A DNA stretch of 64,000 nt from an uncultured Clostridium sp. GTDB taxonomy: Bacteria; Bacillota; Clostridia; TANB77; CAG-508. The stretch covers positions 1 through 64,000 of the forward strand of contig CAMNWO010000001.1 of the NCBI GenBank assembly GCA_946565805.1, read 5' to 3'. The translations under genes were made by a program, and so were the position numbers. Of the stretch, positions 40,012 to 51,885 are shown in pieces (position 1 is the first letter of the stretch; each line of letters starts with the position of its first letter). The notes beneath the pieces were generated by a model. That model did not search any database. It had not been told where the DNA came from and was given only the letters and a program-made list of their open reading frames with translations.

Positions 40012-41025
40012 TTGGAGGTCGTTATGGAAATTTTAGATGGTACTAATCAAATTGATAAAAATAAATTAGAAGAATTTGCTTGTGGCATTCGAAATGGTAA
40101 ATTATGCTTATTTCCTACTGAAACCGTTTACGGAATTGGAAGCAATGGATTAGATGAAAAAGCAGTTGCTAAAATTTATCAAGCTAAAAAAAGAGAGAAA
40201 AAAAATCCAATTAATTTGTTAGTAAGTGATATGGCAATGATTGAAAGTGTAACCCAAGATATTTCTCCTCTTGAATATCAATTAATGGAAGCTTTCCTCC
40301 CTGGACCTTTTACAATTATCTTGAAGAAAAATAAAAAGGTCCCTGATATCGTAACAGCTAGCTCAGATTTAGTTGGAATTCGTATGCCAAGTGGTAAAAT
40401 TGCTAAAAAATTAGTAGAATTGGCTGGAGTTCCTCTTGCTACTCCTAGTGCTAATGTTTCTGGCAAATTGAGCGGAACAAATTTGAAAGATATTATAAAT
40501 GAATTTTCTGATTGTGTTGACTATGCCATTGATGGTGGTGAAAGTAAGATTGGAATGGAATCAACAATTGTAAGAGTTATAGAAGATATTCCTCATATAG
40601 TAAGACCTGGTAGCATTACACCTGAACAGATAAAGGCTGTTGCTGGAAATGTTGTGTTAGAAGAAAGTAAAAATGATATTTTACCAAGTTCTAATTTGAA
40701 ACATTATCAACTAGACCATAGTGCTACTTTAATTTACCATGATAATAATCAAGAAATGATAGACAAAATAATCGATTTGACTCAAAAATATGCAAATTCT
40801 GTTATTGTTTGCTGTGAAGAGAATGCAGGTTTTTATCCTTTTGCTAATGTGATAACAGTTGCTTCTAAAAATTCGTTAGAAGATTATTCTAAAAATCTTT
40901 TTTCTTGTTTGCGAAAGGCTTCTTCTTTTTCTCCTGATATGATTTTCATAGAAGGTGTTAAAAAAGAAGGTTTAGGAATTGCTATTATGAATCGTTTGGA
41001 AAATATATGCAATACTTGTTTTTAG
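40012..41025 (+). CDS. L-threonylcarbamoyladenylate synthase (Sua5/YciO/YrdC)
   Basis: FPTETVYGIGSNG, GPFTIILKK, TPSANVSGKLSGT, C-terminal Sua5 domain. Confidence 0.93.
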   Translation: MEVVMEILDGTNQIDKNKLEEFACGIRNGKLCLFPTETVYGIGSNGLDEKAVAKIYQAKKREKKNPINLLVSDMAMIESVTQDISPLEYQLMEAFLPGPFTIILKKNKKVPDIVTASSDLVGIRMPSGKIAKKLVELAGVPLATPSANVSGKLSGTNLKDIINEFSDCVDYAIDGGESKIGMESTIVRVIEDIPHIVRPGSITPEQIKAVAGNVVLEESKNDILPSSNLKHYQLDHSATLIYHDNNQEMIDKIIDLTQKYANSVIVCCEENAGFYPFANVITVASKNSLEDYSKNLFSCLRKASSFSPDMIFIEGVKKEGLGIAIMNRLENICNTCF

Positions 41026-41307
41026 TATAAACTTAAAAAGCATAGGAGATAAAAATTTCTCTTATGCTTTTATTATATAATTAGGTTTTATTTTATCTTT
41101 AAAATTCATTATTCTCTTCCATATTGATATTCTAACAAAAAAGTTATCACTTGTCAATCTTTTATGTCCACCTATTGAAATACTGCTTAAACTATGATAT
41201 AATTTAAAAAATTTTATAATTATCCTTTGTATACTTAAGTTGGCAGTGCTTAAGTTTGACATATAGTAACCTATCAACACTTCTTATTAGAAGAAAGGAG
41301 AAATCAT

Positions 41308-41814
41308 ATGTACGATAAAATATGTAATATTTGGAGAAAATTATGGAGTTTTAAAGGATGTTTTATTTCCTTTCTCTTCTTTTTCTTTGTCATTTTCATA
41401 TTCTGGGTTGTCCCAAAACTCATGATAAATAATGGTTGGGAAAAGCTTACTCGTTATTCAGAAGATAGCTACAAAAATCTTGAAAAAGAGGCAAACTATA
41501 TGATTGAATCGAAAGATTTTGATACAGATTATAATTTGCATATTCAAACTTATGATAATGTTACTAATTATTTATGTTTCGATTTGTCTGAAGATTCTGC
41601 AACTGTTACCGCTGAGGTCGACAATTATGGTGAGCCTAAAGAAGTAATTAATATTACAAGGGACTTTCAATCTGCTTCTAGTCTTCTTTGGATTAATTGT
41701 TTAAACATATTTGTTCTTTGTTATGCTTTTTCTTTATTTGCACTTATTATACTTCTTGTTATATCTTGTTTACTTAGATTTTTAGCTTGGATAGCATATA
41801 AAATGACATCTTAA
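41308..41814 (+). CDS. Hypothetical membrane protein
   Basis: Two TM segments, RBS gaaaggag. Confidence 0.6.
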   Translation: MYDKICNIWRKLWSFKGCFISFLFFFFVIFIFWVVPKLMINNGWEKLTRYSEDSYKNLEKEANYMIESKDFDTDYNLHIQTYDNVTNYLCFDLSEDSATVTAEVDNYGEPKEVINITRDFQSASSLLWINCLNIFVLCYAFSLFALIILLVISCLLRFLAWIAYKMTS

Positions 41815-41824
41815 ATACTGCGAA

Positions 41825-41857
41825 TGAGACAATTAGGGACTGTCCCCAATTGTCTCA
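41825..41857. terminator. Hairpin between convergent genes (tgagacaattagggactgtccccaattgtctca)
   Basis: Near-perfect stem followed by T-rich sequence. Confidence 0.65.
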
Positions 41858-41862
41858 TTTTA

Positions 41863-42510
41863 TTAGTCACATGATTTCATATCATTCATATAAAACTTTC
41901 TTTCAGCTAATTTATCTTGAACACCTCGAAGTGCTTCTCCAAATCTTTGGAAGTGAACGACTTCTCTTTCTCTTAAATATCTTAATGGATCTAAGACATC
42001 TGGATTATCACGACAAAGGTCGATTAATTTTTCATAAGTTGCTCTTGCTTTTTGTTCTGCTGCTAAGTCTTCTTGTAAGTTTGCAATTGGGTCACCTTTA
42101 CAAGCAATATAGGCTGCTGTAAAAGGTACTCCTGCTGCTGATGCTGGATATACATCTACTCCATGGTCTGTATAATATGGTGCTAATCCTGCTTTTTCAA
42201 TTTCTTCAATAGATGCTCCATCTGTTAATTGGTGTACAATGGTTCCTACCATCTCAAGGTGCGCTAGTTCTTCAGTTCCTATGTCATTTAAGATAGCCTT
42301 TGCTTTTTGGTCTGGCATACCAAATCTTTGTGATAAATATCTTAAAGAAGCAGCAAGTTCACCATCTGGTCCTCCATATTGTGATATGATTACTTTAGCA
42401 AGTCTTGGATCTGGACACTTAATGTTAATTGGATATTGTAATGTTTTGTTATAAGTCCACATTAGAAATTCCCCCTTTCCCATGGCCATGGTTCTTCTAG
42501 CCATCTCCAC
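41863..42510 (-). CDS. cotJC: Spore coat protein CotJC (manganese catalase family)
   Basis: LMWTYNKTLQYPINIKCPDPRLAKVIISQYGGPDGELAASLRYLSQRF; immediately downstream of CotJB. Confidence 0.93.
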   Translation of the reverse strand: MEMARRTMAMGKGEFLMWTYNKTLQYPINIKCPDPRLAKVIISQYGGPDGELAASLRYLSQRFGMPDQKAKAILNDIGTEELAHLEMVGTIVHQLTDGASIEEIEKAGLAPYYTDHGVDVYPASAAGVPFTAAYIACKGDPIANLQEDLAAEQKARATYEKLIDLCRDNPDVLDPLRYLREREVVHFQRFGEALRGVQDKLAERKFYMNDMKSCD

Positions 42511-42782
42511 TTGTTACAAGGGTAATGAATGGTTAGTGGTCCATATACTTTTTGATATTTATCTTTTAATTCTTTTGCTTGTTTGCAATATTTTCTATGC
42601 AAACAAAGTGCTTTTTCATCTTCTGGATGAGTATCTAAATATAAAGCCAATTCTGTAATAGCAAAATCATAGCATCTAATTTGCTCTATCATTTCTCTTC
42701 TTGCATCACAATCTACTGTTCTTTCTACTTCACAGTTACATGTACATTCACATCCACAATTTCTACTTTCTTCTAACGACAT
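42462..42782 (-). CDS. cotJB: Spore coat protein CotJB
   Basis: CYDFAITELALYLDTHPEDEKAL...YGPLT...WPWERGNF; overlaps cotJC start. Confidence 0.88.
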   Translation of the reverse strand: MSLEESRNCGCECTCNCEVERTVDCDARREMIEQIRCYDFAITELALYLDTHPEDEKALCLHRKYCKQAKELKDKYQKVYGPLTIHYPCNKWRWLEEPWPWERGNF

Positions 42783-43180
42783 TGATTACACCCCTTTCCA
42801 ATTTTATTAGTTTCTCTGATATAGTTAATTTCTTCCATAGATTGACCTGGAACATAAGGACTTACTAATTCTGGGAAAATAGTTCCCATTTTTAAACCAA
42901 CACATGGTTTAAATGTTTTATCCATATATTGAATTGGTACATAGCTTTGTGCTAACATTGGATTTTCTGGAAACATATTATATTCTTCATCAAATCCGCA
43001 ATCACAGCTATTTGTATATTCTTCATAAGAAACTACATCATTGCATTGTTTTTCCATCATGTCATTTTGTAATTCACATGAATTGTTATAACTATTGTTC
43101 ATACAATAACATTTTCTTCTAAACATTTTTCTTCCTCCTTTTACTAACATAATATGAACTATTTCTACAAAATGACACAA
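42773..43180 (-). CDS. cotJA: CotJA-like spore coat associated protein
   Basis: LAQSYVPIQYMDKTFKPCVGLKMGTIFPELVSPY; operon with cotJB/C. Confidence 0.8.
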   Translation of the reverse strand: MCHFVEIVHIMLVKGGRKMFRRKCYCMNNSYNNSCELQNDMMEKQCNDVVSYEEYTNSCDCGFDEEYNMFPENPMLAQSYVPIQYMDKTFKPCVGLKMGTIFPELVSPYVPGQSMEEINYIRETNKIGKGCNQCR

Positions 43181-43220
43181 AAAAAGAACCTCCTTTTATA
43201 GAAGTTCTTTTTTTATATAT

Positions 43221-43751
43221 TTAATCTAAATAATTATCAATTCTTTTTATAAAAATAGCACTTTCTATGATGTCAACAATTCCATATATCATTATAATTC
43301 CACCAATAATTTGTAGCATAGCACCATTATTCATTAAAATATAAACTCCTGCTAAAATAGTAACAATCGCTAATATTAATGTTAATAGCCACAATCTAGA
43401 TTTGTAATCTTTCCATACAATCGTTGTTTGTAAATTAACAATTCCACTGTAAATAATCCAAAGTGCAATCAATATTCGAAATACTGATGCAATAATATCT
43501 GCACAAAACATGATGATAACACCTGCTATAACAGCAACAATTGCAATAGCTAGCAAATAATTGTCGGTCTTTCCAGAGGCAAAATAGTCAAGGCCTTTTA
43601 ATAATCCCATAATGATAGCCATTGTTCCTAATAAAATAGATATCATTGACATGATAACATCTGGTTTCGCTATTAAAGTGATACCTAGTATAATAAATAA
43701 AAATGATACAATAATATCTGTCCAACTTGATTTTTTCAAAAATTTCTCCAT
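43221..43751 (-). CDS. DUF308/HdeD-like membrane protein
   Basis: Six-TM architecture. Confidence 0.65.
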   Translation of the reverse strand: MEKFLKKSSWTDIIVSFLFIILGITLIAKPDVIMSMISILLGTMAIIMGLLKGLDYFASGKTDNYLLAIAIVAVIAGVIIMFCADIIASVFRILIALWIIYSGIVNLQTTIVWKDYKSRLWLLTLILAIVTILAGVYILMNNGAMLQIIGGIIMIYGIVDIIESAIFIKRIDNYLD

Positions 43752-43766
43752 TTAAATTCTCCCTTC

Positions 43767-44384
43767 TTACTTTTCCATTCCTCTTTTTAGAATTTCGATT
43801 TGCTTTTCTAATTCTTTTTTTGCTTCCTCTATTGATAAGATTTCTGTGTTAGCTTTCATACTAGCAGTTCTTGTTAATGCTATTATTATTTTTATGATAT
43901 AATTTAATTCGCTTGGCTCTTGAATATTTAAAATATTTGTATCAATCAGTTCTTCCATTTCTTCCACATCATTAAATATATTTACATTACTATTTTTCAG
44001 CTCATGTATAATATTTTTATAGAAATTTGTTTTTAAATTGCCTTGAAGTTTTGTTGTAATATAATCAAATATTTTTAAAGATGCCTCAAAAATATTTCCT
44101 TTTGTTTCCTTTAATATTTTTTTAACAGTTTCTTTTTCTAGTATGATATATTTCTCCATAACATACTTAATAGCATCTTCCTTGTCCTCAAAATATTGAT
44201 AAAAGCTTCCTCTTGGAATATTTGCTTCTTCTACAATTTTGCTAATTGATGCTTTTTCAAAGGTTGTTCTTCCTAACTCTTTTTCTAATGCTTTTTCTAC
44301 TTTTTCTCTTTTTTCTGTACTTAAATGATAAAAAGTTTCTTTTGGCATTTTGTCTATCACCTCTGTCTTGTGACACTTTGTCAT
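43767..44384 (-). CDS. TetR/AcrR family transcriptional regulator
   Basis: FEKASISKIVEEANIPRGSFYQYFEDKEDAIKYV. Confidence 0.9.
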   Translation of the reverse strand: MTKCHKTEVIDKMPKETFYHLSTEKREKVEKALEKELGRTTFEKASISKIVEEANIPRGSFYQYFEDKEDAIKYVMEKYIILEKETVKKILKETKGNIFEASLKIFDYITTKLQGNLKTNFYKNIIHELKNSNVNIFNDVEEMEELIDTNILNIQEPSELNYIIKIIIALTRTASMKANTEILSIEEAKKELEKQIEILKRGMEK

Positions 44385-44511
44385 TTTTCATTATTTTATT
44401 ACAACAAAATTGGTTTGTCAAGCATGAAAATACAACCTAAAAGGTTAAAAAATTATTCCCAAAATGCAAAACAACACCTACATCAAACGATATAAGTGCT
44501 ATTCAAAATTC

Positions 44512-44697
44512 TTATGCATTTTCTTTTTTAGCTACTACTTCTTTTCCATCGTAATATCCACAATTTTTGCAAACTCTATGTGGCATTACTGGTTCATGGC
44601 AATGTGGGCAGCTTGAAAGTGTTGGATTTTCTTTTTTCCATGTTGATCTTTTTGAATGCGTTCTTGCTTTTGACCATCTTCTTTTTGGTTGTGCCAT
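44512..44697 (-). CDS. rpmF: 50S ribosomal protein L32
   Basis: MAQPKRRWSKARTHSKRSTWK, CPHCHEPVMPHRVCKNCGYY. Confidence 0.95.
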   Translation of the reverse strand: MAQPKRRWSKARTHSKRSTWKKENPTLSSCPHCHEPVMPHRVCKNCGYYDGKEVVAKKENA

Positions 44698-44809
44698 TTT
44701 AATTCCCCCCTTGCTTTTAGATATAGGTATATATATCTGTTTCTATTTTTTCATTTTTAGTCACTATAAGATTATACAAGTATTTTCCTATTTTGTCAAG
44801 AGTTGTTTT

Positions 44810-45355
44810 TTAGGATTCACAATATTTTTTGTATAACTGTCTAATATTTTCCTTTGTTAGTGTTTTATCGATATCTTGTTCTGCTACTTGTGTCATAACA
44901 GCTGTTATAAAATCTCTAATTTTAGGATTCATCTTTACTTTTTCTTTTTCTCTTGTTTTCCAATAAGATAATTCAAATTCCTTTGTCCAATTTTTCCCTT
45001 CGTAGACAATACCTGCTGCTAATTTGTCACAAATCATTTCAGCAGCATAAGGATATGGCATAATAGGTGTTTTTTTTGGTGCATAGTCATCTACCCAATA
45101 TTCAAGATGATGCTTGTTTCTCCCTTTATGATGTAACCACGCTTCTGAATATCCTCTCTCTTTTTTTGCTTCTGTTATAGGAGAATGTGTTCCCACATAA
45201 TACTTCATACTTTCACCAAATTCAGTTGGTGAATATTTTGACATGTCATGTAGTAATCCCCTCCAAGGCTCTCCTACTTTACAACATAGTTTAAAAACGA
45301 CCCATTTGTGGTGTGTAATTAGTTTGAAGTGTTTGATTGCATTTTTTATTTTCAT
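44810..45355 (-). CDS. DUF5662-like protein
   Basis: HHKWVVFKLCCKVGEPWRGLLHDMSKYSPTEF. Confidence 0.7.
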   Translation of the reverse strand: MKIKNAIKHFKLITHHKWVVFKLCCKVGEPWRGLLHDMSKYSPTEFGESMKYYVGTHSPITEAKKERGYSEAWLHHKGRNKHHLEYWVDDYAPKKTPIMPYPYAAEMICDKLAAGIVYEGKNWTKEFELSYWKTREKEKVKMNPKIRDFITAVMTQVAEQDIDKTLTKENIRQLYKKYCES

Positions 45356-45516
45356 TTTTATCCCATCCTTTTTTCTTCTTATTTAGTTTACTATAATTTT
45401 TTTAGAAAATCAATAAATTTTATTTACTTTTTTGCATACAATAGAAATGATTATAATTTTTGTTTTATATAAGTTTATTATATAAGAAATAATTAAAAAT
45501 AAATTGGGAGGCTATT

Positions 45517-47364
45517 ATGTGTGGTTTTGTAGGATTTTCTAATTTTAAAAAAAAGGTAACATCAGATAAAAGTGTGATTGAAAAAATGAATCAATCTTTA
45601 TCTAAAAGAGGACCAGATGAAGATGGTTATTACATAAATGAGCATGTATCATTAGGACATAAACGATTAATTGTAATTGACCCTAAAGGTGGCAAGCAAC
45701 CTATGGTTGAAAAATATTCCTATGGTGAATTTGTTATTTGCTATAATGGACAAATTTATAATACAAAAGAACTGCGAAAAGAATTAGAAGAAAATGGTTT
45801 TACCTTTGAAGGACATTGTGATACAGAAATTCTTTTAAAAAGTTACATTCATTATGGCAATGATGTGGTTCATCATTTAAATGGTATTTTTTCTTTTGCT
45901 ATTTGGAATAATAAAAAACAAGAACTATTTTTAGCTCGTGACCATTTTGGTGTAAAACCTTTATTTTATACTATAAAAAATAATACTATTGTTTTTTCTT
46001 CTGAATTGAAAGCTATTTTTAAATATCCTGGTATTACAAAAGAAATGGATGAACAAGGTATTTGTGAAATGTTTGGAATTGGTCCAGCTCATACACCAGG
46101 AACTACTATCTTTAAAAATATTTTTGAAATAAAACCTGCTCATTTTGCGATTTTTAATTCCTCTGGTTTGCATTTAGAAAGATATTGGAAGCTAACTTCT
46201 AAAAAACATACTGATAGCTTTGCACAAACCTGTGAAAAATTAAAATTTTTATTGGAGGATTCTATTACTCGTCAATTAGTTTCTGATGTGCCTTTATGTA
46301 CTTTTCTTTCAGGCGGATTAGATTCTAGTATTATTACTAAATTTGCTGCTGATTATTGTAAAAAACAAGGTCTACCACCTTTAGATACCTATTCTATTGA
46401 TTATGTAGATAATGATAAAAATTTTGTTAAAAGTGATTTTCAGCCCAATTCCGATAATTACTACATCGATTTAATGAACAAGAATTTACATACCAATCAT
46501 CATAAAATCGTAATTGATACCCCTGAACTAGCTTCTTATCTAGAAGATGCCATGATTGCTAGAGATATGCCTGGTATGGCTGATATTGACTCTTCTTTGC
46601 TTCTATTTTGTAAAAATGTAAAAGATGAAATGACAGTCTCTTTAACTGGTGAATGTGCTGATGAAATTTTTGGTGGTTATCCATGGTTTTTCCGTGTTGA
46701 TAGCTTAACTAGTAATACTTTTCCTTGGTCAATCGCTTTGTCTGAAAGGCAAGACTTATTAAATCCTTCTATCGGTAAAAAAGTAAACCTAAAAGAGTAT
46801 GTTGATTTTCGCTATCAGGAAAGTTTAGCTGAAATGGAAATTCTGGAAAGCGATTCAAAAGAAACTGCTGAAAAAAGAAAGATTTCACATTTGACTTTAA
46901 ATTGGTTCATGCAAACTTTGCTAGACCGTTCTGATAGAATGGCTATGTATAATGGTTTTGAAATTCGTGTTCCTTTTTGCGATTATCGATTAGCTGAATA
47001 TGTTTGGAATATTCCTTGGGAAATTAAGGCTTTTGGTGGTAGAGAAAAAGGATTGCTTCGTTATGTGGCAAGAGATTTTTTACCTGCTGAAATTGTAGAT
47101 AGAAAAAAATCCCCATATCCTAAAACACATAATCCTACTTATTTGGCTAAAGTTAAAGGTATGCTTACTGATATTATGAAAGATAAAAATGCACCTATTA
47201 ATAATTTGTTAAATCGCGATTTTATTTTAGATATTTTGAATACGGATGGCAAGGCTTTTTCTCGTCCTTGGTTTGGTCAGTTGATGACTGGTCCTCAACT
47301 TATGGCTTACCTTTGTCAGGTAAATATGTGGCTTGAGAAATATCAGCCTAAAATTGAGTTGTAA
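45517..47364 (+). CDS. asnB: Asparagine synthase (glutamine-hydrolysing)
   Basis: MCGFVGFSN N-terminal nucleophile, RGPDEDG, SGGLDSSIITKFA. Confidence 0.96.
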   Translation: MCGFVGFSNFKKKVTSDKSVIEKMNQSLSKRGPDEDGYYINEHVSLGHKRLIVIDPKGGKQPMVEKYSYGEFVICYNGQIYNTKELRKELEENGFTFEGHCDTEILLKSYIHYGNDVVHHLNGIFSFAIWNNKKQELFLARDHFGVKPLFYTIKNNTIVFSSELKAIFKYPGITKEMDEQGICEMFGIGPAHTPGTTIFKNIFEIKPAHFAIFNSSGLHLERYWKLTSKKHTDSFAQTCEKLKFLLEDSITRQLVSDVPLCTFLSGGLDSSIITKFAADYCKKQGLPPLDTYSIDYVDNDKNFVKSDFQPNSDNYYIDLMNKNLHTNHHKIVIDTPELASYLEDAMIARDMPGMADIDSSLLLFCKNVKDEMTVSLTGECADEIFGGYPWFFRVDSLTSNTFPWSIALSERQDLLNPSIGKKVNLKEYVDFRYQESLAEMEILESDSKETAEKRKISHLTLNWFMQTLLDRSDRMAMYNGFEIRVPFCDYRLAEYVWNIPWEIKAFGGREKGLLRYVARDFLPAEIVDRKKSPYPKTHNPTYLAKVKGMLTDIMKDKNAPINNLLNRDFILDILNTDGKAFSRPWFGQLMTGPQLMAYLCQVNMWLEKYQPKIEL

Positions 47365-47596
47365 AATATTCTATCTAATCTTTTTGTTATTGAGATTATA
47401 CTTTCTAATTTACTAAAAATCAATAGTTTAATGAATTTTTGACTAGAACACATTTTGGATAATTTAAGGAAATATGTTTTTAACGAAATTTCTTATTAAA
47501 GTAATATTTTTAGCCATTTCTCAATAACAAACTGGTAAAAAACAAGGGGATAAATTCTTGTAAATTGCACCTATTTTCCCCTTGTTTTATATAAAA

Positions 47597-48625
47597 TTAC
47601 TTTTTAAAATATGTTTCTGTATAAAAATTATTGTCCCTTAACATTTTATTGATAGACTCAAACTTACAATCTGCAAATTCTTGACACAAATCAAGTATTT
47701 CTTTTTCATTATCTTTACTTAAAACATATCTTCTAATTTTTCCATCATTAAATTTAAAAATAAAAACTTTTTCCTTGCCTAAATATTCGTTCCAAAATCC
47801 ATTTTGTAATGTCTCAAAAATAAAATTCTCAAACATTTCTATTTTATCACTCGAAAATGAAATTCCATAATTATTTCCATAGGGTTTTATTTCAAAATTA
47901 TTTTCTTGTAATTTATCTATATTGCTAATTCCCATAATATAACTATAATTCATCATTTTTCCTTCTTTCAATATTTTGTTACTATCTAAATTATCTGTCT
48001 TTAAATATTTATAATCTAATGTATTTGAATTGCTAATAACTGTTTTACCTAAATTCTTTTCTAAATCTTCTCGTGCAACTTTTGCTGTATGACCACCCAT
48101 TTTTGCTACTTCTCTATTTGCTTTTAATCCATAAGGTCTATGTTCTTTTGCAAGTTCTCTTGTCGCTATTTCTCCTAAATCTGTTAATGCTACTTCAATA
48201 TCTGTCATATTATCTCTTAATGATTCTTTTCTAATATTTTTATAATCTTTTTCTGGATTAAAAATCTCATCTATTCTTTCATTTCCCATTTTTGCAAGCC
48301 ATAATTTAAAAGGCTCTGCTTTTGGACTTGGTATTGATTCAATCAATCTTAATATTCCTTTTGTATCTAATGTATCTGTTTCACGCATTTTACCATCTGT
48401 GGCTTTCATTTTCAACTGCACGAAAATATCGTGCAGTTGACTTCCTTCTTGTTTTAATTTTCTTTTTAAATCACTCCAATAGTTTCTTGGAATATTGCTG
48501 TTAGTTAATGCTCCAATAACATCTACAACACTAAAATAATATTCTTCCTTTTCACTATCCCAAGCACTTCTTATCTCACTGTCTTCAAAAAGATTTGATA
48601 TTGTTTCTAATTTATTATTTTCCAC
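47597..48625 (-). CDS. BRO family N-terminal domain protein
   Basis: IRSAWDSEKEEYYFSVVDVIGALTNSNIPRNYWSDLKRKL. Confidence 0.82.
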   Translation of the reverse strand: MENNKLETISNLFEDSEIRSAWDSEKEEYYFSVVDVIGALTNSNIPRNYWSDLKRKLKQEGSQLHDIFVQLKMKATDGKMRETDTLDTKGILRLIESIPSPKAEPFKLWLAKMGNERIDEIFNPEKDYKNIRKESLRDNMTDIEVALTDLGEIATRELAKEHRPYGLKANREVAKMGGHTAKVAREDLEKNLGKTVISNSNTLDYKYLKTDNLDSNKILKEGKMMNYSYIMGISNIDKLQENNFEIKPYGNNYGISFSSDKIEMFENFIFETLQNGFWNEYLGKEKVFIFKFNDGKIRRYVLSKDNEKEILDLCQEFADCKFESINKMLRDNNFYTETYFKK

Positions 48626-48653
48626 TAAAAACCTCCTTTCATATTATAAAACA

Positions 48654-49495
<842 letters not shown>

Positions 49496-49630
49496 TTATA
49501 TAGATAATTACATTGATAAATTTATTTTTCTGTTACTTTATTTCATTTTTGTCAAAAATTGCGATTTGCCATTTCTAAGTAATCTTTACAGCTTCTAGCA
49601 AAATTGATGTATGTCTTTTTCTGACATCCC

Positions 49631-49652
49631 ATGACTGTTCCTCAACTTATGG
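49631..49652 (+). repeat. asnB 3'-region fragment
   Basis: atgactgttcctcaacttatgg matches asnB 47284-47305 at 21/22. Confidence 0.7.
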
Positions 49653-49883
49653 GAAAATTCAAAAAAGACATCTTTTATTTAACATATTCCTTACACTCAA
49701 ATTATTATCTCATCGATATTAATATTAAAAAAATCTGTAGTATCAACTATTAATTCATTGTCATTAATTTTAAATCCCTTACATTTCTCTGATAATTTCG
49801 TAAATGTTTCAAAATCATCAAAAGCTCCATTTGATACTAATCCTTGATGTCTTTCACATCTGGCCTTCATTAACACTTCTGTA

Positions 49884-50819
49884 TCATGATATAATACCTT
49901 TTTCAACATTTTTAATAAAATTTACATCATTCATTTTATTAATTGCAAAACATTTCTTTCCTAAATCTTTTAATGATGCTCCACAGTGATACAATTCTTT
50001 ATTGTCTATTATTATAAATCTATCATGAAATTTATTTGTATATGCAATTTTTAAACTTGGATATTGTTTGTTGAATTTATTAATATCTAATCTACTTATA
50101 TTACTATTTTGTGATGTTAGTATAACAGCTTCTACATCTTTATTTTTCTTGGCTAACATTTTTAAAATACTATCATCTATGTAATTATCTATAATTAAAA
50201 TTTTATTTTTAGTAGTTTTTTTTATATCAATTATTAAACTGTAGCTATCATAAATTTGTCCATCAAAAAATATTTTTTGATTAAATTCTCCTTCTTTTTT
50301 GTTCTGTAACTCATCAAATACTATATCAAATTTTTCATCATGTTCTAGTAATTTGCTTTTCATAGTATTTATTTCTTGAAATACTTGTCCATTATAAAAT
50401 AGAAAATTTCTCATTTCGATAAATGCTTTCATAATTTGAATACTAACACTAACTGCAATATCACTTTTTAATAATGCTGAAAGCATTGCTATTCCTTGTT
50501 CTGTAAATACATATGGCATATATTTTCTATGTTGTCCTCTTCCATTACTTTTTAAGGTGACAAATTGGCACCTTAAAAGTTGAAATTCATTTTCGGTTAA
50601 CTGGAAACAAAATTCTTCTGGAAATCTTTCAATATTTCTTTTTACTACACGATTTACATACTTGGTTTCACAATTATATAACTTTGCAACGTCACTATCT
50701 AACATTACTTGCCTTCCTCTTATTGTATAAATTAAGTTTTTAATATTTTCTATTTCATATTTTACTACATTTAATTCTTTATTTTTTGGTACGATATTAT
50801 TATTTTTCATTAATATCAC
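49884..50819 (-). CDS. ORF6N/KilA-N-type domain protein
   Basis: IYTIRGRQVMLDSDVAKLYNCETKYVNRVVKRNIERFPEEFCFQLT. Confidence 0.88.
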   Translation of the reverse strand: MILMKNNNIVPKNKELNVVKYEIENIKNLIYTIRGRQVMLDSDVAKLYNCETKYVNRVVKRNIERFPEEFCFQLTENEFQLLRCQFVTLKSNGRGQHRKYMPYVFTEQGIAMLSALLKSDIAVSVSIQIMKAFIEMRNFLFYNGQVFQEINTMKSKLLEHDEKFDIVFDELQNKKEGEFNQKIFFDGQIYDSYSLIIDIKKTTKNKILIIDNYIDDSILKMLAKKNKDVEAVILTSQNSNISRLDINKFNKQYPSLKIAYTNKFHDRFIIIDNKELYHCGASLKDLGKKCFAINKMNDVNFIKNVEKGIIS

Positions 50820-50915
50820 ATCCTAATTTAGATTTGATATCATTTTAAAACATTTGTTCTGTAAAGTCAATACATTTTTAATAAAAATTCGCCATATATT
50901 TTATTACCTTTTTAA

Positions 50916-50960
50916 GTGAATATGTGGCTTGAAAAATATCAGCCTAAAATTGAATTATAA
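50916..50960 (+). repeat. Duplicate of the asnB 3' end
   Basis: 41/45 identical to 47320-47364, including the stop codon. Confidence 0.85.
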
Positions 50961-50987
50961 AATTTAGGAGGTCGCAAATTGCGACCT

Positions 50988-51335
50988 CTATTCCTCTTCC
51001 TGCTTGAGATATTGCTTTTGCAGAAACTCTTCTGTTATCCTCGGGTGTGTACTTAAATCAATATGAAAATCATTATACAGGCTTTGAGGGGATTTCCTCC
51101 CAAACAAACTTGCCATAATTGTTCCATTATAATTTAGCACACATACTTTGCAGTCTACAAATGCTACATTTTCTACTTCAAACACAGCTCTTGAAGAGTT
51201 TGTTAACGCCCTCCAATCATTGTTTTGTAGTATTTGCACCGCTTTTTCACAAGCCACCATCATATCACTATTTCGTGAATTTACGACCTCCCGATAAGAA
51301 GATATTTTTTCTCGTTGATTTAATCCCTTTCGCAT
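50988..51335 (-). CDS. Hypothetical protein
   Basis: 115 aa ORF with RBS aaggagg; in-frame CGG at 51291. Confidence 0.6.
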   Translation of the reverse strand: MRKGLNQREKISSYREVVNSRNSDMMVACEKAVQILQNNDWRALTNSSRAVFEVENVAFVDCKVCVLNYNGTIMASLFGRKSPQSLYNDFHIDLSTHPRITEEFLQKQYLKQEEE

Positions 51336-51446
51336 AGTTGTCCTTCCTCCTTGCCAATTGGCATACTAATTATTTACATGTATCTTGCTTATATTTTAAC
51401 ATAAATTGAAGCTTTTTTCAATATCTCTTTACATAAAACATTTAAA

Positions 51447-51698
51447 TTACTCATCATCTTCGTCTATTACTTTTCTAGGTCTTGAAATAATTTCTATATG
51501 TTCTTTTTTCTCATTATTTGTTTCTGCCAAATTAATGCTTGTCTTATCTGTTAGTTGTGAATACTTTTGTAAGCTCATCATAACCATAGAACCATAACCA
51601 TTCTTAGTCAAATACATAGTTTGTTCTCCATTTAAAACTTCTTTTTCGATACTGTCATAATCTTTTTGTAAATCTGATACTGGTCTGATTTGTATCAT
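51447..51698 (-). CDS. Phd/YefM-family antitoxin-like protein without an obvious adjacent toxin
   Basis: IRPVSDLQKDYDSIEKEVLNGEQTMYLTKNGYGSMVMMSLQKYSQL. Confidence 0.75.
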   Translation of the reverse strand: MIQIRPVSDLQKDYDSIEKEVLNGEQTMYLTKNGYGSMVMMSLQKYSQLTDKTSINLAETNNEKKEHIEIISRPRKVIDEDDE

Positions 51699-51885
51699 TT
51701 CTAATCACCAACCTTTTCTTTTTTGATTATAGTATGTACTATTTTTTTGAAATTACACCTAGAGAAGATATATTTTGTAAATTTTAGATGAATTTGTAAT
51801 TTCTACTAGACAATTTTTAATATTTTGTGTTATCATATTAAAGAACAAAAGATTGAACCAAAATGGTTTAAATGGAGGGAAAGCA